64,000 nt of DNA from Azorhizobium sp965227945 (GTDB taxonomy: Bacteria > Pseudomonadota > Alphaproteobacteria > Rhizobiales > Xanthobacteraceae). The notes below the pieces were generated by a model. The model did not search any database, was not told where the DNA came from, and was given only the letters and a program-made list of their open reading frames with translations. This document shows, piece after piece, positions 33,767 to 42,669 of this stretch (position 1 is its first letter; each line of letters opens with the position of its first letter). The stretch is from assembly GCA_965227945.1 (NCBI GenBank), contig CBDDGQ010000006.1, positions 1,922,001-1,986,000 of the forward strand. Direction: 5' to 3'. The position numbers and the translations under genes are program-made.

Positions 33767-34156
33767 TCAGCCGACGAGTTTCACCAGATCCGAATACGGC
33801 GGCAGTAGCGGATCGGCAGAGTAAAACGGCACTGCCTCGGCCATCGCCTGGGCGATAAGCAGGCGGTCGAATGGATCGCGGTGATAAGCCGGTAGACGCG
33901 CCACCAATGCGGTGGCTTCCGCATAGACGGGCAACTCGGTGAAGCCGGATTCGCGCGCGGCGCGGAGGACAAGACTCGGCTCCACGGCGAAATCAGGACG
34001 CCCAAGCCCCGCCTTGATGGCGATTTCCCAGATACTCGCAGCGCTGAACAGGACATCGTTGCCGGCGTCTTCCAGCACGGCGCGGGCGGCCGCATCCAGG
34101 CGCTCCGGCTCGGCCAGGGCCCAGAGCAGGATGTGGGTGTCGAGCAGCAGGCGCAT
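33767..34156 (-). CDS. vapC: VapC-type PIN-domain toxin
   Basis: The 129-residue PIN ribonuclease has the expected acidic residues: Asp6 (LLLDTHILLWA), Glu44 (SIWEIAIK), Asp94/Asp97 (RDPFDRLLIAQA) and Asp115 (YSADPLL). LDTHILLWAL and SIWEIAIKAGLG are typical of the VapC subgroup paired with Phd/YefM-like antitoxins. Such toxins cleave tRNA or rRNA when the antitoxin is lost. Its start overlaps the antitoxin stop by one base, which couples their translation. Confidence 0.9.
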   Translation of the reverse strand: MRLLLDTHILLWALAEPERLDAAARAVLEDAGNDVLFSAASIWEIAIKAGLGRPDFAVEPSLVLRAARESGFTELPVYAEATALVARLPAYHRDPFDRLLIAQAMAEAVPFYSADPLLPPYSDLVKLVG

Positions 34157-34398
34157 CAGCGCCGTTCGAACGCATCCAGGAGGTCGGTGGGCAGGGGCGC
34201 GTCGAAATCCGCCGGTACCGTGAGCTGTCCCGCAAGGCGGCCGAGTTGGCGACGGGGACGGGGTGACGCTGCCTCCAGCGGCACCAGCCGGGCGACGGGG
34301 CGACCAGCGCGGGCGATGATGATCTCTTCGCCGCCCGCTGCGTCATCCACCAGACGGGACAAATGCGTCTTCGCTGCGTCGATGTTGACCGTCCGCAT
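34156..34398 (-). CDS. vapB: Phd/YefM-family antitoxin
   Basis: This 80-residue protein has a Phd/YefM N-terminal fold (MRTVNIDAAKTHLSRLVDDA, then EEIIIARAGRPVARLVPL), which in this family binds the operon's own promoter. Its flexible C terminus (about 50-80) is expected to wrap the PIN toxin encoded directly downstream. The pair is compact and appears intact. No mobile element is seen next to it. Confidence 0.88.
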   Translation of the reverse strand: MRTVNIDAAKTHLSRLVDDAAGGEEIIIARAGRPVARLVPLEAASPRPRRQLGRLAGQLTVPADFDAPLPTDLLDAFERR

Positions 34399-34464
34399 GG
34401 GGCCTCCAGGACACTGAGGATACCAGCGCCCAGGGATGAGTCCACTGCAGGACTCCAGCCTCGC

Positions 34465-36285
34465 TCAGGCGCCGATTTCTTCGCGCAGGAGTTCCAGGCG
34501 CAGCCATTCCTCCTCGGCGCCGTCGATCTCCTTCTGCACCTTGGCCAGTTCCGCGGTGGCCTTCTGGAAGCCGGCGGGGTCGCGGGTGTAGAGGGCGGGA
34601 TCGGCCAGGCGCGCGGCCAGCTTATCGGCGTCCGCCTTCAGCTTCTCCATGGTCTTGGGCAAGGTCTGGAGGGCGTGCTTCTCGTGGAAGGAGAGGCGGC
34701 GCTTGGCCTCCTTGGGGGCCTTGCCGTTGGCCTTGGCCGCAGGGGCGCTGGCGCCATTGTTTTTGGGCTCGTCGGCGCGTTCCTTGGCTTCCACGCCTTT
34801 GCCGCGCTGGGTGACCATGTCCGCATAGCCGCCAGCATATTCGTTGAACACCCCATGGCCCTCCGCCACGATCACCGAGGTGACGGTGCGGTCCAGGAAG
34901 TCACGGTCATGGCTCACCAGGATCACGGTGCCGGGGAAATCGGCGACCATTTCCTGCAGCAAATCGAGGGTTTCCAGGTCCAGATCGTTGGTGGGCTCGT
35001 CCAGCACCAGCACATTGGCCGGCAGCGCCAGAGCGCGGGCCAGCATCAGCCGGCCGCGCTCGCCGCCGGAGAGCACGGAGAGCGGTGAATTGGCCTGCTC
35101 CGGGGTGAACAGGAAATCCTTCAGATAGCCCATCACATGCTTGGGCTGCCCGCCCACCAGCACGGTGTCGCTGCCGCCGCCGGTCAAGGCATCGCGCAAG
35201 GTGGTCTCGGGCCGCAGCGCCGCGCGCTTCTGGTCGAGGGAGGCCACTTCCAGATTGGTGCCGAGGCGTACGCTGCCGCTGTCCGGCTTCAGTTCGCCGG
35301 TGAGCATCTTCAGCAAGGTGGTCTTGCCGGCGCCATTGGGGCCGACGATGCCGATGCGGTCGCCGCGCAGGATGCGGGTGGAGAAGTCATTGACGATCGG
35401 CACGCCGTCATAGGCCTTGGCGATGTGCTTGGCCTCGATGATCAATTTGCCGGAGGTCTGGCCCTCGGTGACGGTGATGGAGACATTGCCCTGGGCGCGG
35501 CGATCCTCGCGGCGATCCTTGCGCATGGAATGCAGGTCGCCCAGGCGCCGCACATTGCGCTTGCGCCGGGCGGTGACGCCGTAGCGCAGCCAATCCAGCT
35601 CGGCGACGATCTTGCGGTCGAGCTTGTGGCGCTCGGTCTCTTCCTGCTCCAGCACCTGGTCGCGCCAGCCTTCAAAGGCGGAAAAGCCCTGCTCCAGGCG
35701 GCGCGTGGTGCCGCGGTCGATCCACAAGGTGGCGCGGGACAGCGTCTCCAGGAAGCGCCGATCATGGGAGATGATGACGAGGGCCGAGCGCAGCGACTTC
35801 AATTCGCTTTCCAGCCATTCGATGGCCGGGAGATCCAGATGGTTGGTGGGCTCGTCCAGCATGAGCACGTCGGGCTCAGGCGCGATGACCCGCGCCAGTG
35901 CCGCCCGGCGGGCTTCGCCGCCGGACAAATTGGCAGGATCCTCGCGGCCGGTGAGGCCGAGCTGGTCCAGCAGATATTGCGCGCGATACTCCTCATCGCC
36001 CGGCCCCATGCCGGCTTCCACATAAGCCAGCGTGGTGGCATAGCCGGAAAAGTCCGGCTCCTGCGGCAGATAGCGCACGGTGGTGCCGGGCTGCACGAAG
36101 CGGGTGCCGGAATCCGGCTCGATCAATCCCGCCGCCACTTTGAGCAGCGTGGATTTGCCGGAGCCGTTGCGGCCGACGAAGCACAGGCGTTCGCCGGCGG
36201 ACACGGACAATTCCGCGCCGGCGAGCAAGGGCTGCACGCCGAAGCGCAGGTGGATGTCTTGAAGAAGGACGAGCGGAGGAGCCAT
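34465..36285 (-). CDS. ABC-F family ATPase, Uup-like
   Basis: The 606-residue soluble protein has two ABC ATPase domains and no membrane segment. The first carries GRNGSGKST, the signature LSGGEARR and VLMLDEPTNHLD. The second carries GPNGAGKTT, LSGGERGR and VLVLDEPTNDLD. The linker contains the basic RRKRNVRRLGDLHSMRKDRR stretch seen in Uup proteins. The C-terminal 100 residues form a charged coiled coil. ABC-F proteins act at the ribosomal E site, and Uup also affects transposon excision. It is adjacent to, but not overlapping, the toxin-antitoxin pair. Confidence 0.9.
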   Translation of the reverse strand: MAPPLVLLQDIHLRFGVQPLLAGAELSVSAGERLCFVGRNGSGKSTLLKVAAGLIEPDSGTRFVQPGTTVRYLPQEPDFSGYATTLAYVEAGMGPGDEEYRAQYLLDQLGLTGREDPANLSGGEARRAALARVIAPEPDVLMLDEPTNHLDLPAIEWLESELKSLRSALVIISHDRRFLETLSRATLWIDRGTTRRLEQGFSAFEGWRDQVLEQEETERHKLDRKIVAELDWLRYGVTARRKRNVRRLGDLHSMRKDRREDRRAQGNVSITVTEGQTSGKLIIEAKHIAKAYDGVPIVNDFSTRILRGDRIGIVGPNGAGKTTLLKMLTGELKPDSGSVRLGTNLEVASLDQKRAALRPETTLRDALTGGGSDTVLVGGQPKHVMGYLKDFLFTPEQANSPLSVLSGGERGRLMLARALALPANVLVLDEPTNDLDLETLDLLQEMVADFPGTVILVSHDRDFLDRTVTSVIVAEGHGVFNEYAGGYADMVTQRGKGVEAKERADEPKNNGASAPAAKANGKAPKEAKRRLSFHEKHALQTLPKTMEKLKADADKLAARLADPALYTRDPAGFQKATAELAKVQKEIDGAEEEWLRLELLREEIGA

Positions 36286-36703
36286 AGGCCGGGCTTAACC
36301 TCCCTTGCGTCCGAACGCAAAGGGTGGCTGCCATGCACGCGCAAGGTCCAACCGGCACACGCGCCTCACAGCGCGCCGCCGAGCTGGCCGATGGTGTGCC
36401 GGGCGCCCGCGGACGGGAGACCGGATCAGATGGTCATGTCGCAGCTCGGCCGCTTCCGGCGGATGTGCGACATGTCCCGTCAGAGGCGCGCCATGGGGCA
36501 GCGTCGCTGCCGCATTCGCGCAGTGTTGCAAGCGCGGGGGCGGGGCGACGTGCGTCGTAAGCGCTCCGCGCAACCACCTCCACGTCCGACCGCAGGCGAA
36601 GCCGCGATCAGCATGGGTGTGCTGGGCTTGGTAGCGTCAGGCCACGACCCCAGACCCGGAACCCTTGTCAGGGCGCGGCGGGATGGCGGCTATCAACCTG
36701 ATG
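36286..36703. other. Gene-free gap
   Basis: I see no gene in this 418-base stretch between the ABC-F gene and the DUF465 gene. The open frames crossing it are short, arginine-rich, lack ribosome sites and look like composition-driven shadows. No strong hairpin or repeat was found. It must contain the ABC-F promoter. Confidence 0.5.
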
Positions 36704-36883
36704 TCAGTGAAGGGTGGCTTCGCCGCGCAGACGGGCGATCTGGTCCTTCAGGACCAGCTTCCGCCGCTTCATTTCCGCGACCTTCAACGGGTCGGCAGCG
36801 GCGCAGGTGAGTTCTCGATGGATTTCCGACTCAAGAGCCGCGTGACGACGCTGAAGCTCCTGTAAGTGCGACTGGACGGACAT
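36704..36883 (-). CDS. DUF465 (YdcH-like) small protein, copy 1
   Basis: The 59-residue protein is a helical hairpin typical of DUF465: LQELQRRHAALESEIHRE, a short break, then EMKRRKLVLKDQIARL. The start at 36883 has AGGGAG upstream. The longer open frame adds an unrelated N terminus. The function of the family is unknown. It is divergent from a second DUF465 gene 155 bases away. Confidence 0.8.
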   Translation of the reverse strand: MSVQSHLQELQRRHAALESEIHRELTCAAADPLKVAEMKRRKLVLKDQIARLRGEATLH

Positions 36884-37038
36884 TCGTGGCGTCTCCCTGT
36901 CTGCAACGGTCTTCATCGTGTCATGGAGGCGGCAAAGAGTCGACCTCCTAATCTGCGTGTCCGACGGAACGCCGCTTGCAGGTGCGCAAGCCCGTGCGAT
37001 ATTCGACATCACAGCTCAGCGGGACGCGGCGGAAAAGT

Positions 37039-37245
37039 ATGACCAGTGACGACGAGCGGGAGCTGAAGGCGCTATTGGAACGCCTGCGTCAGGAGCACAG
37101 GGATCTGGATGCGGCCATTGCGGCTCTGACCGCCGTGGCCGGGTCCGACGTGCTGCAAATTCAGCGGCTGAAAAAGCGCAAGCTGGCGCTGAAGGACCGC
37201 ATCAGCCATCTGGAAGACGAGCTGTTCCCCGACATCATCGCGTGA
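37039..37245 (+). CDS. DUF465 (YdcH-like) small protein, copy 2
   Basis: The 68-residue protein has the same two-helix architecture as its divergent neighbour. ELKALLERLRQEHRDLDAAI is followed by QRLKKRKLALKDRISHLEDE, and the K/R-K-L-x-LKD-x-I core is shared. Such proteins are common in Hyphomicrobiales and are of unknown function. The ATG at 37039 is preceded by GCGGAAAAG. The shared fold suggests an old duplication. Confidence 0.8.
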   Translation: MTSDDERELKALLERLRQEHRDLDAAIAALTAVAGSDVLQIQRLKKRKLALKDRISHLEDELFPDIIA

Positions 37246-37317
37246 GCGACGCCGGGGGGCTCGACGAGGCGCCGACCCAGCGGCGCCTCGCGACATCGTG
37301 TGCGCCGGGGCGCGCGG

Positions 37318-37803
37318 TCAAATCTGGGTGAGGAGCGCCTGGGCGCTGGAGGCGTCCGCCTTCGACGGCACGTCTTCCACGTTCAGAATCTTCACCGTGC
37401 CGTCTTCCACCAGCATGGAATAGCGCTTCGAGCGCAGGCCGAGGCCCACGGCCGAACCGTCGAAGGCCAGATCCAGCGCCTGGGCAAATTCGCCATTGCC
37501 GTCGGACAGGAACACGATCTTGCCGTCGGCGCCCGAGGCGGTTTCCCACGCGCCCATGACGAAGGGATCGTTCACCGACACCACCGCGATGGTATCGATG
37601 CCCTTCGCCTTGATCTCGGCGGCGCGGGCGATGAAGCCCGGCAGGTGATTCTTGTGGCAGGTGGGGGTGAAGGCGCCGGGCACCGCGAACAGGACCACCC
37701 GTTTGCCCTTGAAGATGTCTTCGGTGGTCTTGGGCACCGGGCCGTCCGAGGTGGACACGCGGAAGGTGACGTTGGGCAGGCTGTCGCCGACCTGGATGGG
37801 CAT
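37318..37803 (-). CDS. Peroxiredoxin, Prx5-type
   Basis: The 161-residue protein has the Prx5 signature PGAFTPTCHKNHLPGF with the peroxidatic Cys49. It has no other cysteine, so a one-Cys mechanism is likely, with the sulfenic acid reduced by glutathione/glutaredoxin or another thiol. Family members reduce hydrogen peroxide and alkyl hydroperoxides in the cytoplasm. No signal peptide is present. It is a single gene on the minus strand. Confidence 0.92.
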   Translation of the reverse strand: MPIQVGDSLPNVTFRVSTSDGPVPKTTEDIFKGKRVVLFAVPGAFTPTCHKNHLPGFIARAAEIKAKGIDTIAVVSVNDPFVMGAWETASGADGKIVFLSDGNGEFAQALDLAFDGSAVGLGLRSKRYSMLVEDGTVKILNVEDVPSKADASSAQALLTQI

Positions 37804-37906
37804 CTACATCTCCGCTGATCTGCGGCCTCCACGGGCCGCTACGGGCGGAGAATAGGAAGTTTTCCGTCCGAGGAAAGCGCCAATGCGCCCGAGGGACAGA
37901 TCCCGG

Positions 37907-38773
37907 TCACGGGCCGGTCCCGGTAGCCGGCGCCGTGGCTTCGGTTTCGATGGCGCGGTCCCCGTCCACCAAAGTGAGCCGCAGGCGCGCGCCCGCGACG
38001 GCGGTCTCGGCGGGCACCCCGAGCAGGGGCGCGGTGAAGCGCAGGACATCTCCCTGCGCGCCCGCCATGTCCGGCAAGGGCAGCGCCCAGCGCTCGTCAG
38101 GGCCTTCCAGAAAGAGCAGCGCCGCTGGGGAGGCGCGGGCGGTGATGGTCAGCCGCGGCGGGGTCTGGGTGGCATCCAGCGCCAAAGCGAGCACCGAGGG
38201 CGTGCCGGAGGCGCCCAGGGGGGTGACCTGTGGCACGCTGGCCTGCGCCGCGTCGAGGCGCGGGTCGCTTTCGCCGGCCGCGCTGGGCAGCGGCACGGCC
38301 AAGTGCGCCTGGGCCGGCACGCAGAGCGCTTGGCAGACGGCAAAATCCAGATCGAGATCGAGCACCGCTGCGGCGTCCGGATGGGCCAGGCGCACCGCCA
38401 GCGGCAGCACCACCGTATCCTTGTAGCCGATGGAAAAGCCTCCCGACCCGTCGGCGAATTTCCGCGGCGCCGGCCAGCCCACGGTGACGTCCGCCACATT
38501 GATTGAGCGGCTCCAATCGAAGCGGGGTGGCACCCCGCTGTCGCCGGGATAGCGCCAATAGGTCTTCCAGCCATGATCCAGGCGGATCTCCAGGCCCGCC
38601 TCCACCATCCCCGCGCGCTGCGGTCCGGCGATCAGGCGCACTTGGGCGCCCTCGGTGGTGGCTTGCGGGCCGGGCGCGCGCAGCGGGGGCTGGGCGGCCA
38701 GCGGCATCGGCCGCAGCCCGGCAAGGCTCAGGCCGGCGAGGGTGGAGAGGAGGGCGCGGCGGTGCAGGATCAT
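37907..38773 (-). CDS. Periplasmic DsbD N-terminal-domain protein
   Basis: The 288-residue protein has a signal peptide (basic HRRALL start, cleavage near residue 27). It then has one DsbD-N/DsbC-like immunoglobulin domain, recognised by HGWKTYWRYPGDSGVPP and the redox pair Cys147-x3-Cys151 in AVCQALC. The membrane and thioredoxin domains of full DsbD are absent, so it needs another electron source. CcdA- or ScsB-like proteins are candidates, but none is in this window. It lies divergent from yqgE. It is presumably periplasmic and may handle copper stress or cytochrome maturation. Confidence 0.82.
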   Translation of the reverse strand: MILHRRALLSTLAGLSLAGLRPMPLAAQPPLRAPGPQATTEGAQVRLIAGPQRAGMVEAGLEIRLDHGWKTYWRYPGDSGVPPRFDWSRSINVADVTVGWPAPRKFADGSGGFSIGYKDTVVLPLAVRLAHPDAAAVLDLDLDFAVCQALCVPAQAHLAVPLPSAAGESDPRLDAAQASVPQVTPLGASGTPSVLALALDATQTPPRLTITARASPAALLFLEGPDERWALPLPDMAGAQGDVLRFTAPLLGVPAETAVAGARLRLTLVDGDRAIETEATAPATGTGP

Positions 38774-38940
38774 GCTGCTGCGCTAACCTGTGCGGGGCGT
38801 CGGCGCAAAGGGGGCCGGCGCAAATTCCCGTGACAGGCGGGCCTCGACGCCCATCGGCGCGGTGCGGGAACCGTCAGATTGCGCACGCGCCTGCGCGCGG
38901 CACGTTCCCAAACGGCGCGACGCGGGTTACCCTCAGGGGC

Positions 38941-39558
38941 ATGATGGCCGATCACACTCCTTCTTCGACCAGCGGCTCCGGAGACTTTCTGGAGGGGCAG
39001 ATCCTCATTGCCATGCCCAGCATGCGCGACGAGCGGTTCTCCCGCTCCCTGGTCTATCTGTGTGCCCATTCCGCCGACGGGGCCATGGGGATCGTGGTCA
39101 ACCAGCCGGCCACCCATATCGATTTCGGCGACCTGCTGGTGCAGCTGGACGTGGTGCCGGCCTCCGAGCGCATCCTGCTGCCGGAGCGGGTGGAAACCCT
39201 GAAGGTGCTGCGCGGCGGGCCGGTGGAGACCGGACGCGGCTTCGTGCTGCACTCGTCGGACTATTTCATCGAGAATTCGACGCTGCCCATCGACAACGGC
39301 ATCTGCCTCACAGCGTCGCTGGATATTCTGAAAGCCATTGCCGGCGGCCGTGGCCCGCAAAGCGCCGTCCTGGCGCTGGGCTATGCCGGTTGGGCGCCAG
39401 GACAGTTGGAAACGGAAATCCAGGCCAATGGCTGGCTGCATTGTCCGGCGGACTCGGAACTGGTGTTCGGAGACGTGGTGGAATCCAAATATGACCTGGC
39501 TTTGCGCAAGCTGGGGGTGACCCCCGGCATGCTGTCCAGCGAGGCCGGGCACGCCTGA
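38941..39558 (+). CDS. YqgE/AlgH family protein
   Basis: The 205-residue protein matches the conserved YqgE (DUF179) family. Its signatures are EGQILIAMPSMRDERFSRSLVYLCAHSADGAMGIVVN near the N terminus, RGGPVETGRGFVLHS in the middle and LGYAGWAPGQLETEI towards the end. The molecular function is unsettled, and AlgH was linked to alginate regulation in Pseudomonas. The ATG at 38941 follows AGGGGC. The long frame upstream of it is not coding, because it overlaps the divergent DsbD-N gene. Confidence 0.9.
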   Translation: MMADHTPSSTSGSGDFLEGQILIAMPSMRDERFSRSLVYLCAHSADGAMGIVVNQPATHIDFGDLLVQLDVVPASERILLPERVETLKVLRGGPVETGRGFVLHSSDYFIENSTLPIDNGICLTASLDILKAIAGGRGPQSAVLALGYAGWAPGQLETEIQANGWLHCPADSELVFGDVVESKYDLALRKLGVTPGMLSSEAGHA

Positions 39559-39598
39559 GAGGCTCTGTCCCTGCGGCTGTGGTGCCCCGCGCCGGACG

Positions 39599-42499
39599 TC
39601 AGGCCGACCGGCGGCGCGTTTCCGCGGGGGAGGGCTCCAGGAGCACGCGGCATTCCTCGGCGGTGAGCGGCTCGCCGAACAGATTGCCCTGGCCGTATTC
39701 GGCACCGAGGCGGCTCATTTCGCCGGCCTCCGCTTCCTTCTCCAGCCCTTCGGCCACCACTTCCATGCCCAGCTGATGCGCCAGCTCGATCATGGAGCCG
39801 ACGATGATCGGCCGAGCGGCCCGCGCCGGCCCCTTGGCGCTGTCGCGGATGAAGCGCTGGTCGATCTTGACGGTATCGAACGGGAACCGCTGGAGATAGG
39901 CGAGCGCCGACTGGCCGACCCCGAAGTCGTCCATCACCAGCCCGGCTCCCAGGTCGCGCATGCGATGCAGCATCACCGCCGCATATTCGGGATTCTCCAT
40001 GGCCAGCGACTCGGAGACCTCCAGCTTCAACGAGCCGGTGGACACCACGTTGCGCGCCAGCACCGATTTCAGGTCCTGGATCAGATCGTGGCGCAGCAGC
40101 TGGCGGGATGAGACGTTGACGCTCATGAACAGCGGAGGGTCCACCTTGAGGATCCGCTGCCATTGGCCCAATTGGCGGGCCGCCCGCTCCAGAGCGAACA
40201 GGCCGAGATCCAGGATCATCCCGGTCTCTTCGGCCACATGCAGGAATTCGGAGGCCGCCAGCTCGCCCAAAGTAGGGTGGCGCCAGCGCATGAAGGCCTC
40301 GAAGCCGCCGATGGCCCGGTCGTGCAGGCGCACCACCGGCTGGTAGCGCACGATGATCTCGTCGCGCTCCAAGGCGCGGCGCAGATCCGCCTCCAGCGAG
40401 GTGCGGTCGATCTTCTGCTGGCGCATGGCCGCCCGGAAGACTTCGATGCGGTCGCCGCCGATGCGCTTGGCGAAATACATCGCCAGTTCCGCGTCCTTGA
40501 GCACGTCCTCCCGCTTGCCGAGATCCGGGCCGGACAAGACGAGGCCGATGGAGGCGGTGATGAACACCTCCCGCTCGGCGAAGGTGATGGGCGCGCGCAA
40601 GGACCGGCGCAGCGTGTCGGCAAAGGTGGTGATGCGTTCGGGATCGCGCTCGGACAAGAGGATCATCCCGAACTGGTCGCCGGAGATGCGGGCCAGCGTG
40701 TCCTGCGGCTTCAGCAGGCGCATCAGGCGGCGGGCCACCGTGAGCAGAATGGAATCGCCCACCGCCATGCCGACCGAGACATTGACCTGCTTGAAGCGGT
40801 CGATGTCGATGATCATCACGGTCGGCCGCAGGCTGTCGTCCACCTTGGCGAAGGTGAGGGCCTGGTCGAGGCGATCCAGGAACAGCTCGCGATTGGCAAG
40901 GCCGGTGAGATTGTCGCGCACCGCATCATGCAAAAGGCGCTCGGCGGCGATGCGCTCGCCGGTGACGTCGGAGAGGGCGCCGATGCAGCGCACCACCTCG
41001 CCGTCCGCCCCCACCACGGGGCGGGCGCGCAGGTTGAAGGTCAGATAATGGCCATCGATGGCCCGCAGCCGGAAATCCTGGTCGATGCGGCCGCGGCGCT
41101 GGTCGATGATGCCGTCCAGGCTGGCGCGGAAGCGGTCGCGGTCGGCGGGGTGCAGCACCTCCAGCCAGCCGGCGGCCTCGGTGGCCAGCGAATGGCGCTT
41201 GAGGCCCAGCGCCTCTTCCGCCTCGGGCGAGACATAGATGCGGTCGCTGTCCACGTCCCAGTCCCAGACGATATAGCCGGAGCCGGCGAGCGCCAGCGCC
41301 CGGCGCTCCAGATCGGAGGTGGAGCCCTGGATGGCGCCGACGCCAGCGAAGGCGTGCTGCATCACCGTGAAGCCGATCAGCATCACGATCAGCACCAGGC
41401 CACCGGAGAGGGCAGGGGCCACCAGATCGTTGGTGACGACGCCGGCCACGGTCATGCCGGCCATCACCACCCACACCACCAGCAGGATCCAGGTGGGAAT
41501 GATGAGCACCGCGCGGTCATAGCCGTGCTGGGACAGCCAGATCACCACCAGCAGCCCGGCCACCGCCACAGCAGCCAGCGACAGGCGGGCGATGCCCGCG
41601 GCCACGGGCGCATCCAGCAGCGCCACGGCCACCAAAGCGGCAAGGAAGGCCAGCCAGCCGGCGGCCACATGCACATAGCGCACATGCCAGCGGTTGAGAT
41701 TGAGATAGGCGAACAGGAACACCAGCAAGGTGGCGGTGAGCACCGCCTCGCCGGCGGCGCGCCAGAATTGCTCGGCCACCGGGGAAAGACCGAACACCTT
41801 CGACCAGAACGAGAAGTCGAGGCCGATATAGCCCAGCACCGCCCAGGCCAGCGCTGCGGCGGCGGGGAACATCACCGAGCCCTTCACCACGAACAGGATG
41901 GTGAGGAACAGCGCCAGCAGGCCGGCAATGCCGATGACGATGCCGTGGTAGAGGGTGAAGGAGTTGACCTTGTCCTTGTAGGCGTCCGGCTGCCACAGAT
42001 AGAGCTGCGGCAGGTTCGGGCCTGCCAGTTCCGCCACGAAGGTCACCGTGGTGCCGGGGTCGAGGGTCACCAGGAACACGTCCGCGTCAGGGGCGTTCTG
42101 CCGCTCCGGCTTGAAGCCCTGGCTGGGGGTGAGTGAGAGCACGCGGCGATTGCCCAGGTCCGGCCAGAACAGGCCGGAACCCACCATGCGGTAGAAGGGG
42201 GCCACGATGAGCCGGTCCACCTGCTCGTCGGTATTGTTGGAGAGCGCGAAGGCCACCCAATTGGGGTTGGGCCGGCCGTCCGAGGAGCGCACTTCGATGC
42301 GTCGCACGATGCCGTCGGAGCCGGGCGCGGTGGAGATCTGCACCCGCTCATTGTCGGTGCGCAGGCGCTCCACGGCGGGCAGGAGGTCGGTCACCTTGGC
42401 GTCGAGACGCACCGCGATGGCTTCCACCGCGCGGGCGGACGGGGCGGCCAGCGACAGCGCTGCCAACAGGACCAGACAAAAGGCAATGAACGAACGCAA
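39599..42499 (-). CDS. Seven-TM sensor with PAS, degenerate GGDEF and EAL domains
   Basis: This 966-residue protein starts with a signal peptide (to about residue 22) and a periplasmic region. About seven membrane helices follow (roughly 175-430), then a PAS domain (about 440-560), GGDEF (about 545-715) and EAL (about 725-955). The cyclase signature is SGDQF (606-610), so diguanylate synthesis is doubtful. The phosphodiesterase signature is EAF (Glu734) instead of EAL. The other EAL residues (Asn in VNVSS, Glu in LEVSES, DDFG, VKID, AEGLE, YGQG) are present, so c-di-GMP hydrolysis is possible. I infer a TTG start at 42499 with GGAGG 7 bases upstream, because the upstream frame overlaps the next gene and only this start exposes the signal peptide. 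Confidence 0.85.
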   Translation of the reverse strand: MRSFIAFCLVLLAALSLAAPSARAVEAIAVRLDAKVTDLLPAVERLRTDNERVQISTAPGSDGIVRRIEVRSSDGRPNPNWVAFALSNNTDEQVDRLIVAPFYRMVGSGLFWPDLGNRRVLSLTPSQGFKPERQNAPDADVFLVTLDPGTTVTFVAELAGPNLPQLYLWQPDAYKDKVNSFTLYHGIVIGIAGLLALFLTILFVVKGSVMFPAAAALAWAVLGYIGLDFSFWSKVFGLSPVAEQFWRAAGEAVLTATLLVFLFAYLNLNRWHVRYVHVAAGWLAFLAALVAVALLDAPVAAGIARLSLAAVAVAGLLVVIWLSQHGYDRAVLIIPTWILLVVWVVMAGMTVAGVVTNDLVAPALSGGLVLIVMLIGFTVMQHAFAGVGAIQGSTSDLERRALALAGSGYIVWDWDVDSDRIYVSPEAEEALGLKRHSLATEAAGWLEVLHPADRDRFRASLDGIIDQRRGRIDQDFRLRAIDGHYLTFNLRARPVVGADGEVVRCIGALSDVTGERIAAERLLHDAVRDNLTGLANRELFLDRLDQALTFAKVDDSLRPTVMIIDIDRFKQVNVSVGMAVGDSILLTVARRLMRLLKPQDTLARISGDQFGMILLSERDPERITTFADTLRRSLRAPITFAEREVFITASIGLVLSGPDLGKREDVLKDAELAMYFAKRIGGDRIEVFRAAMRQQKIDRTSLEADLRRALERDEIIVRYQPVVRLHDRAIGGFEAFMRWRHPTLGELAASEFLHVAEETGMILDLGLFALERAARQLGQWQRILKVDPPLFMSVNVSSRQLLRHDLIQDLKSVLARNVVSTGSLKLEVSESLAMENPEYAAVMLHRMRDLGAGLVMDDFGVGQSALAYLQRFPFDTVKIDQRFIRDSAKGPARAARPIIVGSMIELAHQLGMEVVAEGLEKEAEAGEMSRLGAEYGQGNLFGEPLTAEECRVLLEPSPAETRRRSA

Positions 42500-42669
42500 C
42501 GGCAAGCCTCCGCACCCGGCGCGCCACCGGGTCGAGGTGTCATCAGTAGCGGGGCCGTGCGGCTGGAGCAAGGCGCCCGCCGTTCGCAGGACACGACCTT
42601 GCCGCGGCAACAGCCGCCCCGCCGCCGGGGCGGGGCGATACTGGTCGGGATCGATCCCGAAGCGGGCGA

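Noticed and set aside
33767..34398. Toxin-antitoxin pair as the mark of a mobile island
   Set aside because: No integrase, attachment site, insertion sequence or tRNA lies beside it. Composition matches the flanks, so there is no evidence of recent transfer.
40163..42136. A 657-codon plus-strand frame antisense to the EAL protein
   Set aside because: Low-complexity His/Gln/Gly-rich translation with no domain. The minus-strand protein has clear membrane, PAS, GGDEF and EAL features.
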